Shown here: positions 23,050 through 31,627 of the stretch, in pieces | How the letters are laid out: each line of letters begins with the position of its first letter | Position numbering within the stretch: position 1 is the first letter of the stretch | From: a virus | DNA length: 64,000 nt | Strand: one strand, 5' to 3' | Virus record (IMG/VR): IMGVR_UViG_3300020020_000003 | Location: 1 to 64,000 of that record | The notes under the pieces: generated by a model | Told to the model about the DNA's origin: nothing | The model's database searches: none | The model's input: the letters and a program-made list of their open reading frames with translations, nothing else | Position numbers and translations under genes: made by a program

Positions 23050-23148
23050 ATGATTCCGGTTACTTGTCGTCCGGGTTGCGGCCCCGGGACTTCGACTGCT
23101 CTTGCCGCACCGCCCTGTTTCACCTGCGTTGCGCCCGTCGTACCGTAG
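23050..23148 (+). CDS. very small Cys-rich peptide (32 aa)
   Basis: An excellent SD (AGGAGG) precedes ATG. Product begins MIPVTCRPGCGPG and has four cysteines in CRPGC...CFTC arrangement, ending APVVP. The SD quality, the fit in the late operon and the shared CRPG/C motif with the 25-aa peptide at 51416 argue for a real translated product. Role unknown; a metal- or disulfide-stabilised virion peptide is possible. Confidence 0.6.
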   Translation: MIPVTCRPGCGPGTSTALAAPPCFTCVAPVVP

Positions 23149-23156
23149 GTGAGATG

Positions 23157-23199
23157 ACCCCTCTCTACTCCCGCCCCCCAAAGTATGAGTAGGGAGGGG
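23157..23199 (+). other. imperfect hairpin in intergenic region
   Basis: CCCCTCTACTC pairs with GAGTAGGGAGGGG (bulged) around a C-rich loop. No T-run follows, so it is more likely an mRNA-stability or pausing structure than a terminator. Confidence 0.4.
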
Positions 23200-23225
23200 A
23201 CCCTTCTACTTTAGAGGTGAATCCC

Positions 23226-23918
23226 ATGCTCCAGTTCAATGTAGACGACGCTATTCGTGATTCGTGTCAGGTCTGCTGCTGTGAGCAGGTCGCTCTGAGA
23301 CCCGGAACAACGTCACGGCTTACGATCAATTATGCCCCGTGGGCAGTTCCCATCGGTCGGTTACATTGTGAACCTCAGTTCGCTCTGGAACAGATGGCCG
23401 CGTGCGGTATTATTTCCGGCGCGCCTGTAAAGGTCGACGGAGCCAATGTGGCGTTCGATGTTCCATCGCCGCCACTGAATGAAGATTTCAATACCAAGAT
23501 TGTGGATCCAGACGGAGGTACGTTGACTTTTAAGTCCGTCCCGTTCTATGGACCAAAACATGGTGTCGTTTCTATCAATACGGATGGAACGTTCACCTAC
23601 ACTCCCCAAGGTGGATACAACGGTCCAGATCGTTTCTATATCACAGCTACTGACGAAACCGATAAGACTTCAACTTTCGAAGTTCTGATCGGTGTCGGAA
23701 GTTACGATTCTGAGGATATGGTAGAAACACCACATGTCAGCGTCGAGAGTTGGACTGTTAACTACCAACATTATTTTGTCAACGTCGCAATCAAGGTTGC
23801 GCCGAATGCCGATCAATGCGAAGTGTGGCGTCTCACTTCGAAGATGAACGCGATCGATTGTGACTGTGTCTGTTATGACAAGATCGATTGCTTCGATATT
23901 CGAATGAGTAAGTGCTGA
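23226..23918 (+). CDS. virion protein with Ig/cadherin-like domain (230 aa)
   Basis: ATG 23226 preferred (GAGGTG 6 bases upstream). N-terminus has a CQVCCCEQ cluster. Residues ~85-165 (VDPDGGTLTFKSVP, GVVSINTDGTFTYTPQGGY, DRFYITATDE) match the tandem-95/cadherin-like Ig domain found as surface decoration in phage virions. C-terminus again cysteine-rich (IDCDCVCYDKIDCFDI). Likely a head or neck surface protein that contacts carbohydrate or the host surface; exact position in the virion unknown. Confidence 0.72.
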   Translation: MLQFNVDDAIRDSCQVCCCEQVALRPGTTSRLTINYAPWAVPIGRLHCEPQFALEQMAACGIISGAPVKVDGANVAFDVPSPPLNEDFNTKIVDPDGGTLTFKSVPFYGPKHGVVSINTDGTFTYTPQGGYNGPDRFYITATDETDKTSTFEVLIGVGSYDSEDMVETPHVSVESWTVNYQHYFVNVAIKVAPNADQCEVWRLTSKMNAIDCDCVCYDKIDCFDIRMSKC

Positions 23919-24613
23919 TGTTGAGCAGTCCTGCCTATACTCTTACCCCAACTCCGGATCGTATTGATCCCATCAAAGAGGGTGAGGAGACTGGCGTCGA
24001 TTGGGACCAGTATCTGAGTATGGATATTATTCGTCAACATACTAAGACAGATGATGTCCCAGGTGTGACTGATGAACAACTACGTCTTTATCGCAGGGCG
24101 GCTGTTGAGGCTGCAGAATTCTATACTGGTCTTACTCTTAACAAACAGAAGATACTCAGTGAGATTATTCCTATGCCGAAGCGTCGGCCTGGGCATGAAT
24201 ATTATATCGTTAAACTCAAGTATGCGTCGAGTGATGGAATAGTCTACGTCTATGGAGATAATCGTAATCCCGAGACTATTCACATTACTCCGAATACTCG
24301 TAAAGTGAGGATGCAATCACGTTTCTTCTATAACCCAGATATGAGCAATTGCTGCGACCCGTGCGCGGTGGCGACAAATGGACTCCGAATCATGTACCGA
24401 GCTGGATTCTCCTGTGCCGCCCAGGTTCCTGCTGGAGTTCTACTTGGTATTCTTCAGTTCATTGCCTGGGTTGTTGAGCATCCTGGTGATGAAGTTCTTA
24501 GCATGCGCAACACTCTTTCTGCCCGTGGCGGAGCGATCATCGGTACCAACAACATTGCTCTAGTTAGCGGTGCGTTGGAATCTTGGCGTCAATTCGATCC
24601 CGAGGCATTCTAA
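23918..24613 (+). CDS. head-tail connector, gp6-like (putative)
   Basis: 231 aa, ATG overlapping the previous stop (TGATG). DEQLRLYRRAAVEAAEFYTG resembles the helical start of HK97 gp6-like adaptor proteins, and RAGFSCAAQVPAGVLLGILQ with IAWVVEHPGDE is the typical 'P-x-x-v-k-x-A-i' helix region. It would sit below the portal. The call relies on these helices and position. Confidence 0.7.
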   Translation: MLSSPAYTLTPTPDRIDPIKEGEETGVDWDQYLSMDIIRQHTKTDDVPGVTDEQLRLYRRAAVEAAEFYTGLTLNKQKILSEIIPMPKRRPGHEYYIVKLKYASSDGIVYVYGDNRNPETIHITPNTRKVRMQSRFFYNPDMSNCCDPCAVATNGLRIMYRAGFSCAAQVPAGVLLGILQFIAWVVEHPGDEVLSMRNTLSARGGAIIGTNNIALVSGALESWRQFDPEAF

Positions 24614-25036
24614 ATGGCTAGGGTCAAGATCAGCGAATTTAAGCATCGTGTTGCAATCTGCACGATGAAGGATGTTGTTGTGTCTTCGGATCGAATGGAT
24701 CTGCGCCGCGAAGCTGTGGTGTGGACTAGAGCGAAGATCGAGCATCAGCAACATCTGCCTTCGTTTGTGTCAGAGATGGGTTATGCAATCAAGGAGTTAG
24801 CAACAAGAGGAACGCATCGAATTCGAGTTCGATCTGCTCTAGGCATCGATTACAGTTCAGCGGCTTGGATCTATGAGGAATTCTTTAAGAGTCCTCCTCG
24901 TTGGTATAAGGTATTAGGTTTTGTTGATGAACCACGAGGAACGATAATGCTCGAATGCCATCTAATAGAGAGCAGCGAGCTTGCTAAACCGACAGAGAGT
25001 GACCTCAATCCTGAACGTATGCAGGTAACTCTATGA
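24614..25036 (+). CDS. head-tail joining/closure protein (putative)
   Basis: 140 aa starting MARVKISEFKHRVAICTMKD directly after the connector. The order connector, closure, gp10-like, tail terminator is standard in HK97/Mu hybrids, and the beta profile (THRIRVRSALGIDYSSAAWI, PPRWYKVLGFVDEPRGTIML) fits the SPP1 gp16-type stopper. No catalytic motif. Confidence 0.68.
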   Translation: MARVKISEFKHRVAICTMKDVVVSSDRMDLRREAVVWTRAKIEHQQHLPSFVSEMGYAIKELATRGTHRIRVRSALGIDYSSAAWIYEEFFKSPPRWYKVLGFVDEPRGTIMLECHLIESSELAKPTESDLNPERMQVTL

Positions 25037-25395
25037 TCGAGATTAGTTTCAAAGCATGGGCGCCCTTCGAAGCTAAGTATGACAAGCGGGCCTTTAAACG
25101 ATGGCTTGACGCGGTAGCTAGAGAGTCTGAAAAGGCTTTCAAAAAGATGGGAAGTTATCCTCCCGCGTCGAGGCCTGGTCAGTATCCTGCTGTCCGAACA
25201 GGTGCGTTGCGAGCATCTATTAGAACAAGGGTGACAAACGATAGCGTAGAAATCAGCAGCAATCGACCATATTCAGGATATCTGCGCCACGGTACGCGCA
25301 AAATGCAGCGTCGTAAGATGTCGGATAATGCTCTGCAGGAGGGTATCGAAGCTGCTAAGAGACGTTCATCTAAATGGGTTGGATGGTCTCGCTAA
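25033..25395 (+). CDS. HK97 gp10-like neck protein
   Basis: 120 aa; ATGA overlap with the previous gene. Signature PPASRPGQYPAVRTGALRAS followed by PYSGYLRHGTRKMQRR is typical of HK97 gp10/Mu gpG-type tail completion proteins. Confidence 0.85.
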   Translation: MIEISFKAWAPFEAKYDKRAFKRWLDAVARESEKAFKKMGSYPPASRPGQYPAVRTGALRASIRTRVTNDSVEISSNRPYSGYLRHGTRKMQRRKMSDNALQEGIEAAKRRSSKWVGWSR

Positions 25396-25991
25396 TGGAT
25401 GCTATTACGCCTAGAGATGCGCTTCCTAAGGTTGAGACTCGTCTCTTGCCTGCTCTTGCAATGGCAATCGCGGAATGGTTTCCTGAGCTTGGTGGCCGCG
25501 CAATGGCGGTTTCTGAAAGCACAGTAACGAAGGAGAATATTCCAACTCTTCCTTTAGTCGTAACTGCTTTTGTTCGTAGTGTTGGTGATCAGAGTGATAA
25601 ATCAAGACAGAGTCAATTTGAGATTGTCGATCATTTTATAGTTGAATTTTGGTTACCTCCTGAGAAATATAAACGTGCTAATGGAACTGAGGCGCCTTTC
25701 TGGAGTTATTACAATTACGAAGCGATTCGTGATAAACTTCTAACACATATGGCGACTTGGCAGGCGCCACGAAGTGCTCGGATTGCTTATCGAACCTTAA
25801 ATACAGAAGCAGACCATCTAGCTGTGACATTGACATTCAATTTCATAGCTTCTATCAATTGGAAGGCTTGTGTAAATTCTCCACCAGACTGGATAATAGA
25901 CGGTATCCAGTTTAATCTCTGTGCTCCAGCTTCTGAATGCTGTGTGCCAGAATGTTTCGATCCCGTCCCGTGTGAAGATCCCTGTCCATAG
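25395..25991 (+). CDS. tail terminator-like protein (198 aa)
   Basis: ATG 25395 overlaps the previous TAA. MDAITPRDALPKVETRLLPA start, alpha/beta profile with YNYEAIRDKLLTHMATWQ and long strands (HLAVTLTFNFIASINWK), as in gpU/gp37-type terminators. Ends in an unusual cysteine run (ASECCVPECFDPVPCEDPCP). Assigned mainly by position before the sheath. Confidence 0.68.
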   Translation: MDAITPRDALPKVETRLLPALAMAIAEWFPELGGRAMAVSESTVTKENIPTLPLVVTAFVRSVGDQSDKSRQSQFEIVDHFIVEFWLPPEKYKRANGTEAPFWSYYNYEAIRDKLLTHMATWQAPRSARIAYRTLNTEADHLAVTLTFNFIASINWKACVNSPPDWIIDGIQFNLCAPASECCVPECFDPVPCEDPCP

Positions 25992-26000
25992 GAGAGCCCG

Positions 26001-26213
26001 ATGGCCATGATTTACGTTCGTACCAAACCAGGCCGCAAGGCCTTCTTCCAGGGGAAAGTAATTCCTCAGGACAAGTTTGTTCCTGTTCCCGATACCCCAT
26101 ATATCCGTCGGCTTGTTAAGGTATGGGGAGACCTCGACGTCCAGGGTGGCGACGAGAAGCCGAAATCGAAAGCGGCTGCGCCGACCTATACTCCCCCGAA
26201 GCCTGCTGCGTAA
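26001..26213 (+). CDS. DUF2635-like protein upstream of tail sheath (70 aa)
   Basis: Starts MAMIYVRTKPGRKAFFQGKV with AGGAGAG upstream; VPDTPYIRRLVKVWGDL matches the DUF2635 pattern (small protein always just before the sheath in Mu-like phages, cf. Mu gp38). Lys/Ala/Pro tail follows. Role unknown. Confidence 0.8.
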   Translation: MAMIYVRTKPGRKAFFQGKVIPQDKFVPVPDTPYIRRLVKVWGDLDVQGGDEKPKSKAAAPTYTPPKPAA

Positions 26214-26254
26214 ACCGTCCGATACCGGACACTCACTCATAAGGAGATTGATTC

Positions 26255-27784
26255 ATGTCAATCGATAGTCTGCGGTCCGGTGCAATCCGGATCTGTTTTG
26301 ATCCTTCTTTGAATGCTTACCCCAATCGATGCCGTATCTTGGTCGAAGGCCAGATGCTTGACACCGGTATGGCGGAAGACGGCGAGCTGATCAAGATGCC
26401 GTCGTTGAAAGACGTCGACCTGTTGTTCGGCGAAGGCAGTATCATCGCAGAAGGTCTCAGAACGGCATTTCTGTGCTGCCCCGAGGGTGTGATGGAGTTC
26501 TATGCTCTGCCGCACAAGGACGCCAGCGTTGGCGCTGATCAGAAAGCGTCCTATGCGGTGACCTTCACTGGTGTGGCAACCACCGACGGGCGCGCGGATC
26601 TGTTCTTGGTCGATGGTCGTTACAACACCTCGACTCGGGTGTACGAGGGCGATACGGCAGATGTAGTTGCCACCAATGTGGCATCGGACCTTAATGAAAC
26701 GCCGGGTCTGCCTTTTGAGGCTGTCGCAGCCGGCGGTGTCGTTACCTTGACGGCGAAGAACGCCGGCACGGTTGGTAATGCCATCAACATCATCTACAAT
26801 TGGCATCAGCGTCGTGGTTATGCTCCGGTCGGCATCGAGGCGGAAGTTGCCTTGGTCACTGAGGGTACCCATATCGATTTCGTGGTGCCGGACTATCAGG
26901 CGATTCTGGGCGAGTGCTGCTACTGCTGTATCGCAATGCTTTATGCCAACGACGATTGGCAGGATGCGATGATCGCTTATATCGCATCGGCTTGGGACTG
27001 CTCGAAGCCCCAATGCTTCGGTCACGGCTACACCTACAATTACGGTACGTTGGGTCAGGTTCTTGCTTCTGACACCAACTCGGCCGAGGTTAGCCGCATT
27101 GCTCACTGCTACGCCGATCCGATTGCAGGTTGGCAGAAGGCAGCAGCATACGCGGCGCATTCCTGCTGTGCAACTATCGACCATCCGGAGATGAACATTC
27201 AGGGACCGAACTTTGGTGTTCTGGGATGTCTCATTCAACCGGAGAGCTGCTTCCAGTGTTTCACATTCGAAGAGCAACAGATTCTTCAAGAGTCTGGCTT
27301 CGTTGTGACGGTTCCGCTTCAGGGCGGCACTGGTTTGATGACCAGTCCGATGGTTGTCAACGACGTAACGAATAATCGTTACGACGAGAAGGGCCGCTTC
27401 AACGCCACATGGTGGGCTGTCAGCAGCCGTCGCCTCGCAGCGGCAACTGCGGATCAGGCCGCGCTCACTCTCGGGCGTGTTCTGGGTCTTGGTCTCTATA
27501 CCAAGAATACAACCATCCCCGCTGGTGTCCGTGGTACCAACCCGAAGCTTATCCTCGGCGCGTTCCGCGCCTGGGCCAAATCGCAGATCGGTATTCTCTT
27601 CTCTGAGTTCGAGGATATCGATAAGGATATCAAGTTGATGACGGACTTCGAAGTTGCTCCGAAGTGCCAGGGTATCCCTGGCAAGCTCTGGATCGACTTT
27701 GTCTATCGTCCGCCGGTCCGCATCACCAACATCATCATCAACGCCAAACCGTCGTTGTTGACCAACTGCGATCGCCCGTACTAA
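26255..27784 (+). CDS. tail sheath protein (Mu gpL-like)
   Basis: 509 aa. Size, position and C-terminal elements (WAKSQIGILFSEFEDIDKDI, LWIDFVYRPPVRITNIIINA) fit the Mu-type contractile sheath. Contains about 18 cysteines, several in doublets (GECCYCCIAM, HSCCATIDH), unusual for a sheath. Residues ~95-190 form an inserted beta domain (VTFTGVATTDGRADLFLVDG). This gene makes the tail contractile and the virus a myovirus. Confidence 0.9.
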   Translation: MSIDSLRSGAIRICFDPSLNAYPNRCRILVEGQMLDTGMAEDGELIKMPSLKDVDLLFGEGSIIAEGLRTAFLCCPEGVMEFYALPHKDASVGADQKASYAVTFTGVATTDGRADLFLVDGRYNTSTRVYEGDTADVVATNVASDLNETPGLPFEAVAAGGVVTLTAKNAGTVGNAINIIYNWHQRRGYAPVGIEAEVALVTEGTHIDFVVPDYQAILGECCYCCIAMLYANDDWQDAMIAYIASAWDCSKPQCFGHGYTYNYGTLGQVLASDTNSAEVSRIAHCYADPIAGWQKAAAYAAHSCCATIDHPEMNIQGPNFGVLGCLIQPESCFQCFTFEEQQILQESGFVVTVPLQGGTGLMTSPMVVNDVTNNRYDEKGRFNATWWAVSSRRLAAATADQAALTLGRVLGLGLYTKNTTIPAGVRGTNPKLILGAFRAWAKSQIGILFSEFEDIDKDIKLMTDFEVAPKCQGIPGKLWIDFVYRPPVRITNIIINAKPSLLTNCDRPY

Positions 27785-27823
27785 TTCACCAGCGCCGAGG
27801 CGCATAGCTTAGGAGACGTCATA

Positions 27824-28270
27824 ATGACGTGCGAGAATCAAGTCGGTGTAAAGAATATTCTTATCTCATTCCGAGACTGCGACACCGACGCAGTCTACGG
27901 ACCCATCAGTCACGAGCTTTCGTCGGAAGATCTTCCGACATGGCGACTGTGTGCGTTCAACAATGAGGCTATGCCTCACGGATACGTTAAACGGCAGCCC
28001 ACCAATCCGGAGGTCGAGATCAAAGTTATTCGCGATCTTCGTGTTCCTCTTTCGATGTATCAGGGCTGTAGTGACGTCAACCTTCAGGTCGAATATTACA
28101 ACGGTCTTGTGTATTCGGCTTCGAAAGGGACTGGAACGGGAGATACCAAATCCGATAGCCATGAAGTCGAGATGACGATTTCCTTTAAGGAGATCGACGA
28201 AATGCTGCCGGCGGGAACTCTCGAGCCGACACCTGATGTGGTTCAGCCGACATTCGCCGTCGCCGCGTAG
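27824..28270 (+). CDS. tail tube protein (Mu gpM-like)
   Basis: 148 aa immediately after the sheath with AGGAGA before ATG. Beta-rich (VEIKVIRDLRVPLSMYQGCS, DVNLQVEYYNGLVYSASKGT, VEMTISFKEID) as expected for the inner tube. Cysteines in the N-terminus (MTCEN, RDCDTD). Confidence 0.85.
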   Translation: MTCENQVGVKNILISFRDCDTDAVYGPISHELSSEDLPTWRLCAFNNEAMPHGYVKRQPTNPEVEIKVIRDLRVPLSMYQGCSDVNLQVEYYNGLVYSASKGTGTGDTKSDSHEVEMTISFKEIDEMLPAGTLEPTPDVVQPTFAVAA

Positions 28271-28278
28271 GAGTTTCT

Positions 28279-28896
28279 ATGGCTAGTGAGAAATTAGTTC
28301 TGCCTGCACCCTGGCAGTTGCGTGATAAGATCATCGATGGGGCTGTCGTCAATAGGCTTTCATTTCAAGCGTTTGCGGACTATATTGTCGAAGCGCAAAA
28401 CATGAAGAAGCCGAAGACGTTCGAGGGTCGACTGCGTAGATTACGTCTTGCTAAACAGGTATCTTATTACGTCAACGGCTCTACGACTCCAATTGGGGTC
28501 GATGACGTAATAGAAATGCCTATCCCTGATGCGCGTATGTTGACGACATATCTTGATAACGACGAAGGGGAGGCTGGTAAGATTATTCGGGAAGGCGATG
28601 GGATTTCTACATCTATCGTCTATGAGCTTGGTACTCCGATTCCTGTACAGGGAAAGGATCCAATAACTGAACTCGAGTTCCTTGCTAAGACTTATGGGGA
28701 TATCGAAGATGTTATGTCAGCTCCCGATAGTATTAACCAGACAGCAATGTTGATTTCAACGATAGGTAAGCCACCTGGAATGTTGGCTCTCCCATCATGG
28801 GCTACATCACAAATCACTGTGGCCGACGGTGTCACGATCGCTAAACTTGTGACTCCGCGTTTTTTAGGGTCGCCGGACGAGTCGCAGACCGAGTAG
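28279..28896 (+). CDS. tail assembly chaperone, short form (205 aa)
   Basis: Zero-frame product located between tube and tape measure, as Mu gp41 or lambda gpG. Begins MASEKLVLPAPWQLRDKIID. Helical with a conserved-looking PIPDARMLTTYLDNDEGEAG segment. It probably coats the tape measure protein during assembly. The longer frameshifted form is listed separately. Confidence 0.85.
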   Translation: MASEKLVLPAPWQLRDKIIDGAVVNRLSFQAFADYIVEAQNMKKPKTFEGRLRRLRLAKQVSYYVNGSTTPIGVDDVIEMPIPDARMLTTYLDNDEGEAGKIIREGDGISTSIVYELGTPIPVQGKDPITELEFLAKTYGDIEDVMSAPDSINQTAMLISTIGKPPGMLALPSWATSQITVADGVTIAKLVTPRFLGSPDESQTE

Positions 28897-29039
28897 AAGA
28901 ATATCGTTACTATTCCGCCTCGGCCGGAGATCTACGACCTCTGACTATCGGTCAGTTGACTACTCGAATTAGTAACTTCTCTAAAGTTCATCAGCGAGAG
29001 ATCCGTAACAGGATTCTTTTAGCCGGAGGCAAGCCGTAG
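28279..29039 (+). CDS. tail assembly chaperone, -1 frameshift long form
   Basis: Ribosomes slipping at T-TTT-TTA (28860-28866) enter the -1 frame and continue RVAGRVADRVEEYRYYSASA... to TAG at 29037-29039, adding about 57 residues of conserved-looking coding sequence (IGQLTTRISNFSKVHQREIR). The TAG overlaps the tape-measure GTG (TAGTG). This G/GT-type organisation is standard for long-tailed phages. Confidence 0.85.
28860..28866 (+). promoter_or_regulatory. -1 ribosomal frameshift slippery heptamer
   Basis: TTTTTTA read as CGT-TTT-TTA in the zero frame, i.e. X-XXY-YYZ with X and Y both T, about 28 bases before the zero-frame stop. Confidence 0.88.
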
Positions 29040-31627
29040 TGGCTTCTTTTACCGAAAGAGCAACTCTCGAGGTCAAAGACAAATCTACGTCTCAGATCCG
29101 GAAGATTAATTCCGAGCTGAAGAAGCTTCAGGCTACTGCGAGATCTCTTCGAACAATTCGAATAGACATAACAGGGCTTTCTGCCGCAACGAGACAGGTT
29201 AATAATCTTACTCGTGCTTTAGGTAATTTAAAGAAAGTTTCTACCTCGTTGAATATTAGAGTTGGTACGCAGGGTCTTAGTCAGGCTCAACGTCAAATTA
29301 GTACTCTACGAAATTCTGCTAGACGACCTATCAATGTCCGTGTAAACTACTCCGGTAACCAACCTCCTCGCCTTCCTCCTCATGGAGGTGGACCCCGTAG
29401 TCGAGGTGGAGGTAGTGGTTCTCGCGGTAGAAGCTTTTTCGGCACTGCGATGCAGGGAGCCAGTGCTGGAGCCGGGGGAGGTATGGGGTTCGGCCTAATG
29501 GGGGGCCTTGCCGCTATCAATCCCGCATTTCTGGCTGTGGCGGCTGCTGCATATGCGGCTGCGGCTGCTTTGAAATATGTCGGACAGCAAGGAGCTAAAG
29601 CAGACCGCGCTGATCTTATGATGCGGATGGCGGCGACAAAAGAACAGCAACCAATTATTCAGGCTGCTGTTGATAAATATGCCGAAGGTGATCGTGCTTT
29701 AGGCATGTCTAAAGCCGACATGAAGATGTTCATAACGGGCATCCTCGGCGACGTCGGTGGAAAGAATGCAACAGAGCGAGCTACGGCTGCCGCAAATATT
29801 GCTCCTGTTATTGCTGACAAGTTTCTTCCTCTTGCTTATGCTTTAGGTGGTCCGGATGTAACTAAAGAAGCAGCTATCAAAGATCTTGCGGTTATTGTTA
29901 AGGGTCTGAATATTGCGTCTGGTGATTTGACAACTGCCGCAGGACAATTGTCTAAAGACGGTTTGCGTGTTTTTGAAGGTGTGGCTCTTGCTAAGGCTAT
30001 GAATCCTCTGCTTGATTCCGAAAGGATTCGAACCACACTTGCTAATTTGAAGACACTGGCATTCACCATGCAGCCAGAAGCTCTTGCTCGATTGCTTTCT
30101 TCATCTGGAGATAGAGGTGTTCGCGTAGCGAACGAACTTTATCAAGCTGTGCGTTCGATGAGTGGCACAGTAGATAATAAGGCTCTGAATCGAGCTCTTT
30201 CGAAGCTTGGTCTTCTTGAGGGCGGCACACCAATTACTACTCCAAAAGGGAAAGTTAAGACGGGTCAAGGCGCCGGTATGGTGCTTGGATCTCAGAAACC
30301 TATTGATGCTGAATTTCGTCAGCGTGATCCATTCGGGTGGATGATTAAATATGTTCTACCCAAGATAGAGGCTGATGCAAAGAAAAGTATTACGAAGGCA
30401 GAGGCTAAAGCAGCTGAGGAACGTGCAAGACAAGTTAAAGAAGAAGGTGGAACTGCTGAAGAGATTGCAGAAGCCCGTGCGCCGCTTCGTTCGAAGATAC
30501 AGTCTGTTATGGATTCTATGTTCCCGGGAATGGCTGCTACGGCTCGAACTGCACTTTCTGATACTATATTTGGTCATGCACAAGCTCGGGGTGCTATCGA
30601 ACAGGGTAAAGATGTTCTAAAACAGGATCCTAAAGCGATCTTTGCAGCCTCTTGGACTGCGCAGTTAGAGAAACTCAAAACAACTTTAGAGACTAGAGCT
30701 CAAGATGCTGGAGATTCTGTAGCTCAGGCTATTGGATTAGATAAGAAGATAGCTGTGATCGAAGAGGCTATTAGAACAAAAGATTACGGGCAACTTGGAA
30801 AAGCAGTAACTATGGGTATGAATACCCTTGATACTCTTCTTACTCCATCAAAATTAAGTGCAGAATTGTTATATAAAGGTGCTCTTAAATTGTGGGAAGT
30901 TGGTGTTGCGCTTGCAAAGAAATTCAATATAGTAGAAGATACTTCACCTGAAGGAAAAGCAGCAGCAGCAAAAGCATTAGAGGAGACACAACTTCGTGCT
31001 ATAGCAGATAAACCTGTTATGTCTCGTACTGAAAAAGAAGTTCAGAAATTAATTGACTATGGTAGAAGTCTTAACGAAAAAAGACAGGCACAGATCGATG
31101 AAGCAATGCGTAGAGGCGATAAAGCTGGTACTGCCGGATTATTGAAAGATATTCATAACGCAAATGTGACGATAACAACTATGATGGCAAGTATCGGTAC
31201 CTTTAAAGTTCCGGATAAATGGGGATTAGGTAAACCTGGATTTCCATCTCCAACATCTCCAAAACCTATTGATGCTGGAAAACCTTTTGATAGTCCAGTT
31301 GCACCTAATTGGGTACCAGATTTTAAGACAACTCTTGATGATTTCAAAGCGACTGGTGGTAACTGGGTCACCGATATGTTGAATGTCCCAACTAAATTTG
31401 AAGCGACTTTTGAGACACTTAAACAAGCGGGTGTCGAAGGTGGAAACAATTTCGGAACCAATGCTAATTCAGCGATCACTGCTGGAGCTGCGGAGGGCGG
31501 TGGTATATTTGGATCTACTGCGATAACAACTATCAAAGCTGGTCTAGCTAATCTTAATTTAAGTGCTCATATCAACGTCAGCGGTGTAACTCAGACCGGT
31601 GACAAAGGCGCGAGGCCTGCTGACTAA
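29039..31627 (+). CDS. tape measure protein
   Basis: 862 aa, GTG start overlapping the chaperone stop. N-terminal coiled-coil-like helix (STSQIRKINSELKKLQATAR), Gly/Arg-rich linker near 120, then a hydrophobic Ala/Gly-rich segment (~145-190, membrane-like), and long helices to the end. Sets tail length and probably helps DNA entry. Smaller than many siphovirus tape measures, consistent with a medium-length contractile tail. Confidence 0.9.
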   Translation: MASFTERATLEVKDKSTSQIRKINSELKKLQATARSLRTIRIDITGLSAATRQVNNLTRALGNLKKVSTSLNIRVGTQGLSQAQRQISTLRNSARRPINVRVNYSGNQPPRLPPHGGGPRSRGGGSGSRGRSFFGTAMQGASAGAGGGMGFGLMGGLAAINPAFLAVAAAAYAAAAALKYVGQQGAKADRADLMMRMAATKEQQPIIQAAVDKYAEGDRALGMSKADMKMFITGILGDVGGKNATERATAAANIAPVIADKFLPLAYALGGPDVTKEAAIKDLAVIVKGLNIASGDLTTAAGQLSKDGLRVFEGVALAKAMNPLLDSERIRTTLANLKTLAFTMQPEALARLLSSSGDRGVRVANELYQAVRSMSGTVDNKALNRALSKLGLLEGGTPITTPKGKVKTGQGAGMVLGSQKPIDAEFRQRDPFGWMIKYVLPKIEADAKKSITKAEAKAAEERARQVKEEGGTAEEIAEARAPLRSKIQSVMDSMFPGMAATARTALSDTIFGHAQARGAIEQGKDVLKQDPKAIFAASWTAQLEKLKTTLETRAQDAGDSVAQAIGLDKKIAVIEEAIRTKDYGQLGKAVTMGMNTLDTLLTPSKLSAELLYKGALKLWEVGVALAKKFNIVEDTSPEGKAAAAKALEETQLRAIADKPVMSRTEKEVQKLIDYGRSLNEKRQAQIDEAMRRGDKAGTAGLLKDIHNANVTITTMMASIGTFKVPDKWGLGKPGFPSPTSPKPIDAGKPFDSPVAPNWVPDFKTTLDDFKATGGNWVTDMLNVPTKFEATFETLKQAGVEGGNNFGTNANSAITAGAAEGGGIFGSTAITTIKAGLANLNLSAHINVSGVTQTGDKGARPAD

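Noticed and set aside
26258-27805. Long leftward frame (515 aa) opposite the tail sheath
   Set aside because: It is the exact shadow of the sheath gene, has no ribosome site and a composition typical of antisense reading of GC-rich codons.
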